NCBI GenBank assembly: GCA_017883125.1
Contig: JADGOD010000148.1
Span: forward strand, 1 to 12,802
Source of the DNA: Acidimicrobiales bacterium
GTDB lineage: Bacteria; Actinomycetota; Acidimicrobiia; Acidimicrobiales; RAAP-2
Length of the DNA stretch: 12,802 nucleotides
Reading direction: 5' to 3'
This document shows, in pieces, positions 7,666-12,802 of this stretch. Position 1 is the first letter of the stretch; every line of letters begins with the position of its first letter. The notes beneath the pieces were generated by a model. That model was not told the DNA's origin. It did not search any database and saw only the letters and a list, made by a program, of their open reading frames with translations. A program made the position numbers and the translations under genes.

Positions 7666-7688
7666 CAGTGGGCCGATCGTGGCCACTG
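7666..7688 (-). promoter_or_regulatory. inverted repeat in the rplM 5' leader (candidate RNA hairpin)
   Basis: Arms at 7666-7674 and 7681-7688 pair over 8 bp with one bulged base (7671) and a 6-nt loop (7675-7680). It lies in the truA-rplM gap about 36 nt upstream of the GTG at 7630. There is no T-run on the minus strand, so it is not a standard terminator. L13 mRNA leaders are known autoregulatory elements in some other bacteria; a similar role here is inference only. Confidence 0.45.
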
Positions 7689-7702
7689 TGCCTTTGGGGG
7701 AC

Positions 7703-7723
7703 GCTGGCAGATACCTCGCCAGC
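7703..7723 (-). promoter_or_regulatory. second inverted repeat downstream of truA
   Basis: GCTGGC (7703-7708) and GCCAGC (7718-7723) form a 6-bp GC-rich stem with a 9-nt loop, starting 14 nt past the truA stop. On the minus strand it is followed by GTCCCCC, not a U-run. It could stabilise the truA mRNA end or belong to an rplM leader structure with the neighbouring repeat. Confidence 0.35.
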
Positions 7724-7736
7724 AGGGACTCTCATG

Positions 7737-8588
7737 TTAGGGCCTGGAGGCCTCTTCGAGCAAGCCGGCCTCTTCGTCGTAGCCGACCCCGATCAGACAG
7801 AGCCCTTCGGGGGGGGCCGGCTGAGGCGCCCCATGGCGGTTGTGACTGCGGAGAAGGGCCACCAGCTCGGCCCCGTTCGACCGGCCCCGTCCGATCTCGA
7901 CGATCTCGCTGACGATCGATCGGACCATCTGGTGGCAGAAGGAGGAGGCCTGGATCTCGATCCTCACCAAGCGTCCCCCGATCAGGTCGATCGTTCCGTC
8001 AACGTCAACGATCTCGACGGTCGCGTTCGTCACCAGCCGGATGATCGGCTCCCCAGAGGTGGTTGCCGGGGCTCGGCGGCAGAAGCTCCGGAAGTCGTGG
8101 CTCCCGATCACCGCACCGATCGCCTGGCTCATGGCCCGAACGTCGAGCGGACCGGGCATCTGCCAGGACAGCCCGTTCAGGAGGGGGTCCGGCACGGCGG
8201 ACTCGTGCACCAGATAGCGGTAGCGACGCCAGCGGGCTGAGTGCCGGGCATCGAACTCGGGGTTGACGATCACCGCGTCGAGCACTGAGATGTCGCTGCC
8301 CGTCTGGTGGTTCAGCGAGTTGAGCATCTGCTCGACGGTCAGCTCGCCCTCCCGAGTGGTGGGAAGCGGCGAGGGCAGGTCGACGTGGATCACCTGTGCG
8401 GTGGCGTGCACGCCTGTGTCGGTGCGCCCAGCGCAGACGATGTTCGGCGATGCCGGCATCCGGGCCATGCGCTGGAGAGCGTCGGCCAGATCACCGGCGA
8501 CGGTCCGCTGGCCGGGCTGCTTGGCAAACCCGTGGAAGTCCGTGCCACGATAGGCGACGGTCATCCTCCAGCGTGCCGAGGCGCCCAT
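7737..8588 (-). CDS. truA: tRNA pseudouridine(38-40) synthase
   Basis: Isomerises uridine to pseudouridine at positions 38-40 of the tRNA anticodon stem-loop. The 283-residue product from ATG 8588 fits the family (about 250-290). The catalytic Asp57 lies in CAGRTDTGVHA. Other TruA motifs are RWRMTVAYRGTDFHGF at the N-terminus, LNSLNHQTGSDI, FDARHSARWRRYRY, GSHDFRSFCRR, and the C-terminal SSFCHQMVRSIV. A longer open frame reaches 8744 but its extra 52 residues overlap rplQ and look nothing like the family. A later ATG at 8564 has GGAGG directly abutting it, too close to use. The start lies 16 nt after rplQ. A run of eight C on the coding strand near the C-terminus leaves the frame intact. Confidence 0.95.
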   Translation of the reverse strand: MGASARWRMTVAYRGTDFHGFAKQPGQRTVAGDLADALQRMARMPASPNIVCAGRTDTGVHATAQVIHVDLPSPLPTTREGELTVEQMLNSLNHQTGSDISVLDAVIVNPEFDARHSARWRRYRYLVHESAVPDPLLNGLSWQMPGPLDVRAMSQAIGAVIGSHDFRSFCRRAPATTSGEPIIRLVTNATVEIVDVDGTIDLIGGRLVRIEIQASSFCHQMVRSIVSEIVEIGRGRSNGAELVALLRSHNRHGAPQPAPPEGLCLIGVGYDEEAGLLEEASRP

Positions 8589-8604
8589 TAGGGCAACGGT
8601 CCGC

Positions 8605-8958
8605 TCAGACCAGCTCGATGCGCGCCATGGGAGCGTTGTCCCCAGGGCGCGGTCCGAGCTTGAGGATCCGGGTGTATCCGCCCGGGCGCTCGGCGTAACG
8701 CGGTCCGATCTCGGCGAACAGCTTGTGAGCCATGTCCCGGTCACGGATCAGCGCCACCACGCGACGTTGGTTGGCGACACCACCCTTGGTGGCAGCGGTG
8801 ATGCACTTCTCGGCGAAGGGGCGCAGCGCCTTGGCCTTTGCTTCGGTGGTCACCACGAATTCCGCAGCGACGAGTGAGGCAACGAGGTTGCCCATCATCG
8901 CCTTCTGGTGGGCCGCGGATCCGCCGAACCGGCGGCCACGCCTAGGGGTCCCTCTCAT
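8605..8958 (-). CDS. rplQ: 50S ribosomal protein L17
   Basis: Large-subunit protein near the exit tunnel. The start ATG at 8958 is one base after the rpoA stop, and a GGAGG inside the rpoA tail lies about 6-7 nt upstream; this gives 117 residues. An ATG at 8988 in the same frame would add ten residues within rpoA and is not supported. Family features are RRFGGSAAHQKAMMGNLVASLV, TTEAKAKALRPFAEKCIT, and the C-terminal GGYTRILKLGPRPGDNAPMARIELV. It lies in the standard rpoA-rplQ-truA order. Confidence 0.97.
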   Translation of the reverse strand: MRGTPRRGRRFGGSAAHQKAMMGNLVASLVAAEFVVTTEAKAKALRPFAEKCITAATKGGVANQRRVVALIRDRDMAHKLFAEIGPRYAERPGGYTRILKLGPRPGDNAPMARIELV

Positions 8959-8959
8959 G

Positions 8960-9898
8960 TCAGTCCTCCACTCGCAGGGCGAGGCCACGCTCGTCGAGAC
9001 GGTCGTTGACGTCCTTGAGCGAGGTCTGGCCGAAGTTCGTGATGCTCAACAGGTCCTTGGCGCTGCAGGCGACCAGCTCACCGATGGAGTTGACCCCGGC
9101 GCGCTTGAGGCAGTTACGGGCACGCTCGGTGAGACCGAGGTCCTCGATGCGGGCATCGAGCTCACTCGATGCGCCGAGGGCGGCACCGACGTCCCCGAGC
9201 TCGAGGCCCTGAGGGGCCTCGTCGAGGGAGGCGACCAGGCCGACCAGCGAACCGAGCGTTGCCCCGGCCGAAGCGAGTGCCTCACGAGGGGTGATCGTTC
9301 CATCGGTCTCGATGTCGAGGACGAGGCGGTCGAAGTCGGTCGACTGCTCGACACGGACGGGCTCGATCGTGTAGGTCACCCGACGGACAGGCGAGAAGAT
9401 CGAGTCGACAGGGATCACGCCGATGACGTTGGAGCGCTTGTTGCGGTCCGCAGAGACGTAGCCCCGGCCCTTGTCGATGGTGATGTCGATGGCCAGGTGT
9501 CCCTTGGCGTTGACGGTGGCGATGTGGAGCTCAGGGTTGAGCACCTCGACGCCTGCCGGCAGCTCGATGTCCGCGGCGGTGGCGTCGGCCGGGCCCTTCT
9601 TGTCGAGGCGCAGCGTGACGGCCTCGTCGCTCTCGGCCCGGATCAAGATGTCCTTGAGGTTCAAGATGACGTCGGTAGCGTCTTCCTTGATACCAGGGAT
9701 CGTCGTGAACTCGTGCAGGGCCTCGTCAAAGCGGACCTGGGTGACGGCGGCACCAGGGATCGACGAGAGCAGCGTCCGCCGGAGCGAGTTGCCAAGGGTG
9801 TGGCCGAAGCCGGGGTCAAGCGGTCCGACAGCAAATCGCTGCCGGTTGTGCCTCTCTTCGTCGATTGACTCGACTGTGGGTCGTTGGATGATGAGCAT
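8960..9898 (-). CDS. rpoA: DNA-directed RNA polymerase subunit alpha
   Basis: The assembly platform of RNA polymerase and contact for UP elements and activators. The full-length protein has 312 residues. The N-terminal dimerisation domain (about 1-230) shows FAVGPLDPGFGHTLGNSLRRTLLSSIPGAA (22-51), IKEDATDVILNLK and DRNKRSNVIGVIPVDSIFSPVRRV. After a linker, the C-terminal DNA-binding domain (about 248-306) has RARNCLKRAGVNSIGELV and ITNFGQTSLKDVNDRL; Arg259, Asn262 and Lys265 line up with the DNA-contacting residues of the E. coli domain. The start is ATG at 9898, with GAGGAG at 9910-9915, a rather long 11-nt spacing. It lies 48 nt after rpsD, the largest gap inside this operon. Confidence 0.98.
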   Translation of the reverse strand: MLIIQRPTVESIDEERHNRQRFAVGPLDPGFGHTLGNSLRRTLLSSIPGAAVTQVRFDEALHEFTTIPGIKEDATDVILNLKDILIRAESDEAVTLRLDKKGPADATAADIELPAGVEVLNPELHIATVNAKGHLAIDITIDKGRGYVSADRNKRSNVIGVIPVDSIFSPVRRVTYTIEPVRVEQSTDFDRLVLDIETDGTITPREALASAGATLGSLVGLVASLDEAPQGLELGDVGAALGASSELDARIEDLGLTERARNCLKRAGVNSIGELVACSAKDLLSITNFGQTSLKDVNDRLDERGLALRVED

Positions 9899-9946
9899 CG
9901 TTCTGTTGGCTCCTCGGTGTGTATCGGGCTCGGGGTGCGGGTGGTA

Positions 9947-10594
9947 CTACTTCGAGTACAGCTCGACGATGAGCTGCTCTTGGACGGGCTCGTCGATCTG
10001 TGCGCGAATCGGAAGAGAGAAGACCGTGACCGCGAACCCGCTGTCGCCGGTCTCAAGCCACGGGGCAAGCTGGCGGTCGAGGGTGTCGCGGTTGCGGACC
10101 ACCTGGAAGTTCTCGCGGGTCGGGGCCTTCAGTGCAACGACCTGGTCCTTGCGGAGGCGATACGACGGGATCGTGACCTTCTTGCCGTTCACCAAGACGT
10201 GACCGTGCTGGACGAGCTGGCGGGCCTGACTGCGGCTCGCTCCCCATCCGGCGCGGAAGACCACGTTGTCGAGGCGGAGCTCGAGCATCTGGAGGAGGTT
10301 CTCACCGGTGATGCCGGGTCGACGGTTGGCCTCTTCGTAGAGGTTGCGGAACTGCTTCTCGAGCAGGCCGTAGATGCGACGGCACTTCTGCTTCTCACGG
10401 AGCTGGCCGAGGTACTCGGAGCCTTGGCGCATGCGGTCGCGACCGTGCTCACCAGGCGGGTAGGCGCGGCTGTGACGGTCGGTGACCTGCTCAGAGACAG
10501 GGCACTTCAGGGAGTTGCAGCGCTCGCCTTTCAAGTAGAGCTTCGTGCGCTCTCGGCGGCAAAGACGGCAGACGGGGCCGGTGTATCGGGCCAT
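9947..10594 (-). CDS. rpsD: 30S ribosomal protein S4 (zinc-binding form)
   Basis: A primary 16S rRNA-binding protein, 215 residues from ATG 10594, with AGGAGAG at 10605-10611. The N-terminus has four cysteines, Cys9-X2-Cys12-X13-Cys26-X4-Cys31, the zinc-carrying (C+) arrangement known from Thermus S4. The S4 RNA-binding domain (about 98-160) shows LELRLDNVVFRAGWGASRSQARQLVQHGHVLVNGKKV. The C-terminus, VELYSK, is typical. In E. coli S4 represses its operon; whether it does so here is unknown. It lies 19 nt after rpsK. Confidence 0.98.
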   Translation of the reverse strand: MARYTGPVCRLCRRERTKLYLKGERCNSLKCPVSEQVTDRHSRAYPPGEHGRDRMRQGSEYLGQLREKQKCRRIYGLLEKQFRNLYEEANRRPGITGENLLQMLELRLDNVVFRAGWGASRSQARQLVQHGHVLVNGKKVTIPSYRLRKDQVVALKAPTRENFQVVRNRDTLDRQLAPWLETGDSGFAVTVFSLPIRAQIDEPVQEQLIVELYSK

Positions 10595-10613
10595 GATGTG
10601 GCTTCTCTCCTAC

Positions 10614-11009
10614 TTAGACCCGGCGCCGCTTCTTGGGGCGGCAGCCGTTGTGGGGGATGGGGGTGACGTCCTTGATGCCGACGACTTCGATGCCGGCAGC
10701 AGCAATGGAACGGATCGCGGTCTCACGACCTGAGCCAGGACCACGGACGTACACGTCGACCTTGCGGACGCCGTGCTCCATGGCACGCTTGGCGGCCTGC
10801 TCGGCAGCCAGCTGGGCGGCGAAGGGGGTCGACTTGCGCGATCCCTTGAAGCCGACGTTGCCCGCCGAGGCCCAGGACAGGACATTGCCCTCAGGGTCGG
10901 CGATGGAGATGATCGTGTTGTTGAACGAGCTCTTGACGTGAGCGATGCCGTAGGCGATGTTCTTGCGCTCCCGACGACGGGGTCGACGGCTTCCTTGGGG
11001 CTTTGCCAT
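10614..11009 (-). CDS. rpsK: 30S ribosomal protein S11
   Basis: Small-subunit platform protein, 131 residues. Family motifs are AHVKSSFNNTIISI, WASAGNVGFKGSRKSTPFAAQLAAE, VYVRGPGSGRETAIRSI and the C-terminal DVTPIPHNGCRPKKRRRV. The ATG at 11009 shares its A with the rpsM TAA (TAATG). No clear Shine-Dalgarno precedes it, so translation probably depends on re-initiation after rpsM. Confidence 0.98.
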   Translation of the reverse strand: MAKPQGSRRPRRRERKNIAYGIAHVKSSFNNTIISIADPEGNVLSWASAGNVGFKGSRKSTPFAAQLAAEQAAKRAMEHGVRKVDVYVRGPGSGRETAIRSIAAAGIEVVGIKDVTPIPHNGCRPKKRRRV

Positions 11010-11386
11010 TACTTCTTGACCTTCTTCTTCCCGGCGACGGTCTTCTTGGGACCCTTACGAGTACGAGCGTTGGTGTGGGTGCGCTGCCCGTGGACGGGGA
11101 GGCCCTTACGATGCCGAACGCCCTGGTAGCAGTTGATCTCCATCTTGCGACGGATGTCCTGAGCCACGTCACGACGGAGGTCACCTTCGACGGTGAGCTC
11201 GCCGTCGATCCACGTACGGAGATGGTTGACCTCTTCTTCAGTCAGGTCACGAACCCGGGTGTCAGGGTTGATGTCCGTCGCCGCGAGGGCGCGCTTCGAG
11301 GTGGTGAGGCCGATCCCGAAGATGTAGGTCAGCGAGATCTCAACCCGCTTCTCTCTCGGGATGTCGACGCCAGCAATACGTGCCAT
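11009..11386 (-). CDS. rpsM: 30S ribosomal protein S13
   Basis: Small-subunit head protein contacting P-site tRNA and the intersubunit bridge, 125 residues. Motifs are ARIAGVDIPREKRVEISLTYIFGIG at the start, DINPDTRVRDLTEEEV, the helix region RRDVAQDIRRKMEINCYQGVRHRKGLPVHGQRTHTNARTRKG, and a lysine-rich tail ending KKKVKK. ATG 11386 is preceded by GAGGA at 11391-11395. It lies 13 nt after rpmJ. Confidence 0.98.
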   Translation of the reverse strand: MARIAGVDIPREKRVEISLTYIFGIGLTTSKRALAATDINPDTRVRDLTEEEVNHLRTWIDGELTVEGDLRRDVAQDIRRKMEINCYQGVRHRKGLPVHGQRTHTNARTRKGPKKTVAGKKKVKK

Positions 11387-11399
11387 GAATTCCTCTTCC

Positions 11400-11513
11400 T
11401 CAGCCCTGGCGCTGCTTGTGGCGCGGGTTGTCGCAGATCACCTGCACGTTGCCGTGCCGGCGGATCACTTTGCACTTCTCACACATCGGTTTGACGCTCG
11501 GTCGTACCTTCAT
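11400..11513 (-). CDS. rpmJ: 50S ribosomal protein L36 (zinc-binding form)
   Basis: A 37-residue protein, MKVRPSVKPMCEKCKV followed by IRRHGNVQVICDNPRHKQRQG. Cys11, Cys14, Cys27 and His32 form the CCCH zinc site of the C+ type L36. ATG 11513 has GGAG at 11521-11524, spaced 7 nt. It lies between infA and rpsM, its usual place. Confidence 0.97.
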   Translation of the reverse strand: MKVRPSVKPMCEKCKVIRRHGNVQVICDNPRHKQRQG

Positions 11514-11548
11514 CCAAAAACTCCGCTCTGAACCTGTTCCCTAGCTGC

Positions 11549-11773
11549 TTACTTGTACCGGTAGGTGATTCGACCTCGTGAGAGGTCATAGGGAGTGATC
11601 TCCACTTGCACCTTGTCACCAGGCAGGATCCGGATTCGGTGCATCCGCATCTTTCCGGAACTGTGGGCGAGGACCTTGTGCCCGTTCTCAAGCTCAACGC
11701 GGAACATCGCGTTGGGCAACGGCTCTACAACCGTTCCTTCGAGAACAATGGCATCTTCCTTTGGCTTGGGCAG
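11549..11773 (-). CDS. infA: translation initiation factor IF-1, apparent CTG start
   Basis: An OB-fold factor that occupies the 30S A site during initiation. The product is 74 residues, (L/M)PKPKEDAIVLEGTVVEPLP, then NAMFRVELENGHKVLAHSSG, KMRMHRIRILPGDKVQVEIT and PYDLSRGRITYRYK, full length and without gaps. No ATG, GTG or TTG is available at the N-terminus: going upstream in frame from PKPKED the codons are CTG, then eight sense codons, then TGA at 11798-11800. The CTG at 11771-11773 has AAGGAG at 11780-11785, exactly 6 nt upstream. The next canonical start codons in frame (TTG at Leu19, ATG at Met23) would delete the first beta strand. I therefore call CTG as the start, read as formyl-Met. 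A base error at this position cannot be excluded. The gene follows a promoter and a leader of about 119 nt. Confidence 0.93.
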   Translation of the reverse strand: MPKPKEDAIVLEGTVVEPLPNAMFRVELENGHKVLAHSSGKMRMHRIRILPGDKVQVEITPYDLSRGRITYRYK

Positions 11774-11779
11774 GTCTCT

Positions 11780-11785
11780 CTCCTT
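11780..11785 (-). promoter_or_regulatory. Shine-Dalgarno site of infA
   Basis: AAGGAG on the minus strand, with 6 nt (11774-11779) before the CTG at 11773. Its ideal spacing is the main support for a CTG start; no other start codon is correctly placed downstream of it. Confidence 0.8.
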
Positions 11786-11847
11786 GAGATCGTCTTGTCA
11801 CTTCACACCCCTCGCTGGGCACACGGCAGTACGCCGAACCACGCAGT

Positions 11848-11875
11848 TGGGGGCATTTCCCTGACCGCACCCCCA
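11848..11875 (-). promoter_or_regulatory. inverted repeat in the infA leader
   Basis: TGGGGG (11848-11853) and CCCCCA (11870-11875) can pair over 6 bp with a 16-nt loop in the predicted infA leader RNA. There is no U-run, so it is not a terminator. The gap also holds a 17-codon ATG frame (11856 to 11803). Function unknown. Confidence 0.3.
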
Positions 11876-11898
11876 GAGGGCGCGCGGGACGGGCTTTC

Positions 11899-11927
11899 AT
11901 CTTACTCACTCAGGCGTCTGGCGCCAA
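11899..11927 (-). promoter_or_regulatory. sigma70-type promoter for infA-rpmJ-rpsM-rpsK-rpsD-rpoA-rplQ
   Basis: On the minus strand a -35 box TTGGCG (11922-11927) and a -10 box TAAGAT (11899-11904) are separated by exactly 17 nt. Each box matches four of six consensus bases. It lies just downstream of the map terminator. The predicted RNA start is near 11892, giving a leader of about 119 nt. Confidence 0.6.
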
Positions 11928-11943
11928 CCCGGAGTCACAAAGG

Positions 11944-11970
11944 CCGAAAAACGGCCGAAACTGGCCGTTT
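11944..11970 (-). terminator. Rho-independent terminator after map
   Basis: AAACGGCC (minus strand, 11963-11970) pairs with GGCCGTTT (11949-11956) over 8 bp around a 6-nt loop, followed on the minus strand by two more T to give a run of five T ending at 11947. It begins 27 nt past the map stop and would end the upstream adk-map transcript. Confidence 0.75.
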
Positions 11971-11997
11971 GGCTGAGGGGGGTCCGCTGTTCCATCG

Positions 11998-12741
11998 CTA
12001 CGGCAGGGTGAAGATCTCGGGGCCGTGCTCGGTGACGGCGATCGTGTGCTCGAAGTGAGCGGAAAGCGATCCGTCGGCAGTGACCACTGCCCAACCATCC
12101 TCGAGGGTCATCGTCTCGGGGCTGCCGATGTTGACCATCGGCTCGATGGCAAAGACCATCCCGGTCTTGAGCATCGGGCCCGGGGTTCCCGGCCAGTAGT
12201 TCGGGACCTGGGGCGCCTCATGCATCGCGGTTCCGATCCCGTGTCCGACGTACTCGCGCACCACGCCGAAGCCCGCCGCCTCCGCCACCTTCTGGACGGC
12301 CCGGCCGACCTCGTGCAGGCGATTGCCCTTGGTGAGCTGCTCGATCCCGGCGAAAAGGCTCCGCTCGGTGACCTCGAGGAGCCGGGCGGCCGCCTTTGAG
12401 ATCTCGCCCACGCCCGCCGTGTACGCCGCATCGCCGTGATAGCCCTCGATGATCGCCCCACAGTCGACCGAGATGATGTCGCCCTCGTGCAGGACGACGT
12501 CATCGCTCGGGATGCCGTGGACGATCATGTCGTTCGGGCTGGTGCAGATCACCGCTGGGAAGCCGTGGTACCCGAGGAAGTTCGAGGTCGCCCCGCGCCT
12601 CTCGATGACGTCGGCGGCCGCCCGGTTGAGGTCCATGGTGGTAATCCCGGGGCGGATCACTGCTCTGGTGGCCTCGTGCATCTCGGCGACGACCTTGCCG
12701 GCCTTGCGCATCTTGATCAGCTCGCCCTCGTTGCGTCTCAT
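11998..12741 (-). CDS. map: methionine aminopeptidase, type I
   Basis: Removes the N-terminal methionine from nascent proteins. The 247-residue product is a compact type Ia form without an N-terminal extension. The dinuclear metal ligands are all visible: Asp93 (SVDCGA), Asp104 (GDAAYT), His167 (YVGHGIG), Glu200 (FAIEPM) and Glu231 (AHFEHT). Substrate-site histidines are His75 (VHGIPS) and His174 (AMHEAP). ATG 12741 follows the preceding stop by 3 nt, with GGGAG about 9 nt upstream. It ends in TAG at 11998, followed by a terminator that separates it from infA. Initiation factor and start-Met processing genes are next to each other, as in many bacteria. Confidence 0.98.
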   Translation of the reverse strand: MRRNEGELIKMRKAGKVVAEMHEATRAVIRPGITTMDLNRAAADVIERRGATSNFLGYHGFPAVICTSPNDMIVHGIPSDDVVLHEGDIISVDCGAIIEGYHGDAAYTAGVGEISKAAARLLEVTERSLFAGIEQLTKGNRLHEVGRAVQKVAEAAGFGVVREYVGHGIGTAMHEAPQVPNYWPGTPGPMLKTGMVFAIEPMVNIGSPETMTLEDGWAVVTADGSLSAHFEHTIAVTEHGPEIFTLP

Positions 12742-12744
12742 GGC

Positions 12745-12802
12745 TCAGGACTCCCGTCGTCGTTCGATCGCATCGACAGTGGATCGGAGCACGTCGTCAG
12801 GC
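12745..12802 (-). CDS. adk: C-terminus of probable adenylate kinase (partial)
   Basis: Only the last 18 residues (PDDVLRSTVDAIERRRES) and TGA are in the window. The sequence resembles the closing helix of adenylate kinases, but no catalytic motif is present. The call rests mainly on the conserved order secY-adk-map-infA in Gram-positive bacteria. The 3-nt distance to map suggests one transcript. Confidence 0.55.
   Translation of the reverse strand, partial: PDDVLRSTVDAIERRRES

Noticed and set aside
7809..7816. Run of eight G (plus strand) in truA, possible frameshift site
   Set aside because: TruA reads through it in the correct frame, with the expected PPEGL then LIGVGYDEE ending, so there is no sign of a frameshift or base error.
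8589..8744. Longer N-terminus for truA (start at 8744)
   Set aside because: The added 52 residues overlap rplQ and show no similarity to TruA; the family homology starts with RWRMTVAYRG.
8732..9868. 378-residue plus-strand frame opposite rplQ and rpoA
   Set aside because: Composition is dominated by Asp/Arg/Val/Gly from reversed codons and it lies across two certain genes.
11694..11909. 71-residue minus-strand frame overlapping infA with a normal ATG
   Set aside because: It is in another frame and unrelated to IF-1; its ATG lies close to the -10 box, and its Cys/Arg-rich sequence resembles no family.
1..12802. Mobile elements, CRISPR arrays, tRNA genes or a novel accessory system
   Set aside because: No transposase, long terminal repeat, spaced direct repeats or tRNA cloverleaf was seen; nearly all bases are in conserved housekeeping genes with uniform GC-rich codon use.

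Overview
The window is GC-rich chromosomal DNA carrying core housekeeping genes, and every supported gene is on the minus strand. The organism is most likely a member of the Actinomycetota. This rests on the GC-rich codon use, frequent GTG starts, and the gene order infA-rpmJ-rpsM-rpsK-rpsD-rpoA-rplQ-truA-rplM-rpsI-glmM-glmS-acpS-nnr-alr. Protein details such as the IF-1 N-terminus (PKPKEDAI) and the L13 N-terminus (RTYSPKASEI) make me lean towards an Acidimicrobiia-like lineage, but that is inference.

Layout in the direction of transcription, from high to low coordinates. (1) 12802-11998: the 3' end of a gene that is adk by synteny, then map, closed by a clear intrinsic terminator. (2) 11997-11774: the largest gap (224 nt), holding the terminator, a good sigma70-type promoter and a leader of about 119 nt. 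(3) 11773-7737: infA, rpmJ, rpsM, rpsK, rpsD, rpoA, rplQ and truA, closely spaced, for translation initiation, the small and large ribosomal subunits, the RNA polymerase alpha subunit and tRNA pseudouridylation. (4) 7736-7631: a gap with two inverted repeats. (5) 7630-6771: rplM and rpsI. (6) 6767-1: glmM, glmS, acpS, nnr, alr and a membrane-anchored alpha/beta hydrolase cut off by the window edge. These genes overlap or nearly touch, several through GTGA stop/start overlaps.

GlmS makes glucosamine-6-phosphate and GlmM isomerises it to glucosamine-1-phosphate for UDP-GlcNAc. Alr supplies D-alanine, so three genes feed peptidoglycan. AcpS activates acyl carrier protein, and Nnr repairs damaged NAD(P)H hydrates. 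No terminator is visible between rplM and the left edge, so ribosomal-protein and wall-precursor genes could share a transcript.

I found no mobile element, CRISPR array, tRNA, rRNA or novel multi-gene system. The most unusual item is infA, which appears to start with CTG behind a well-placed Shine-Dalgarno sequence. Next are the infA leader, the rplM leader hairpins, the chain of GTGA overlaps and an in-frame 15-bp tandem repeat in glmM.
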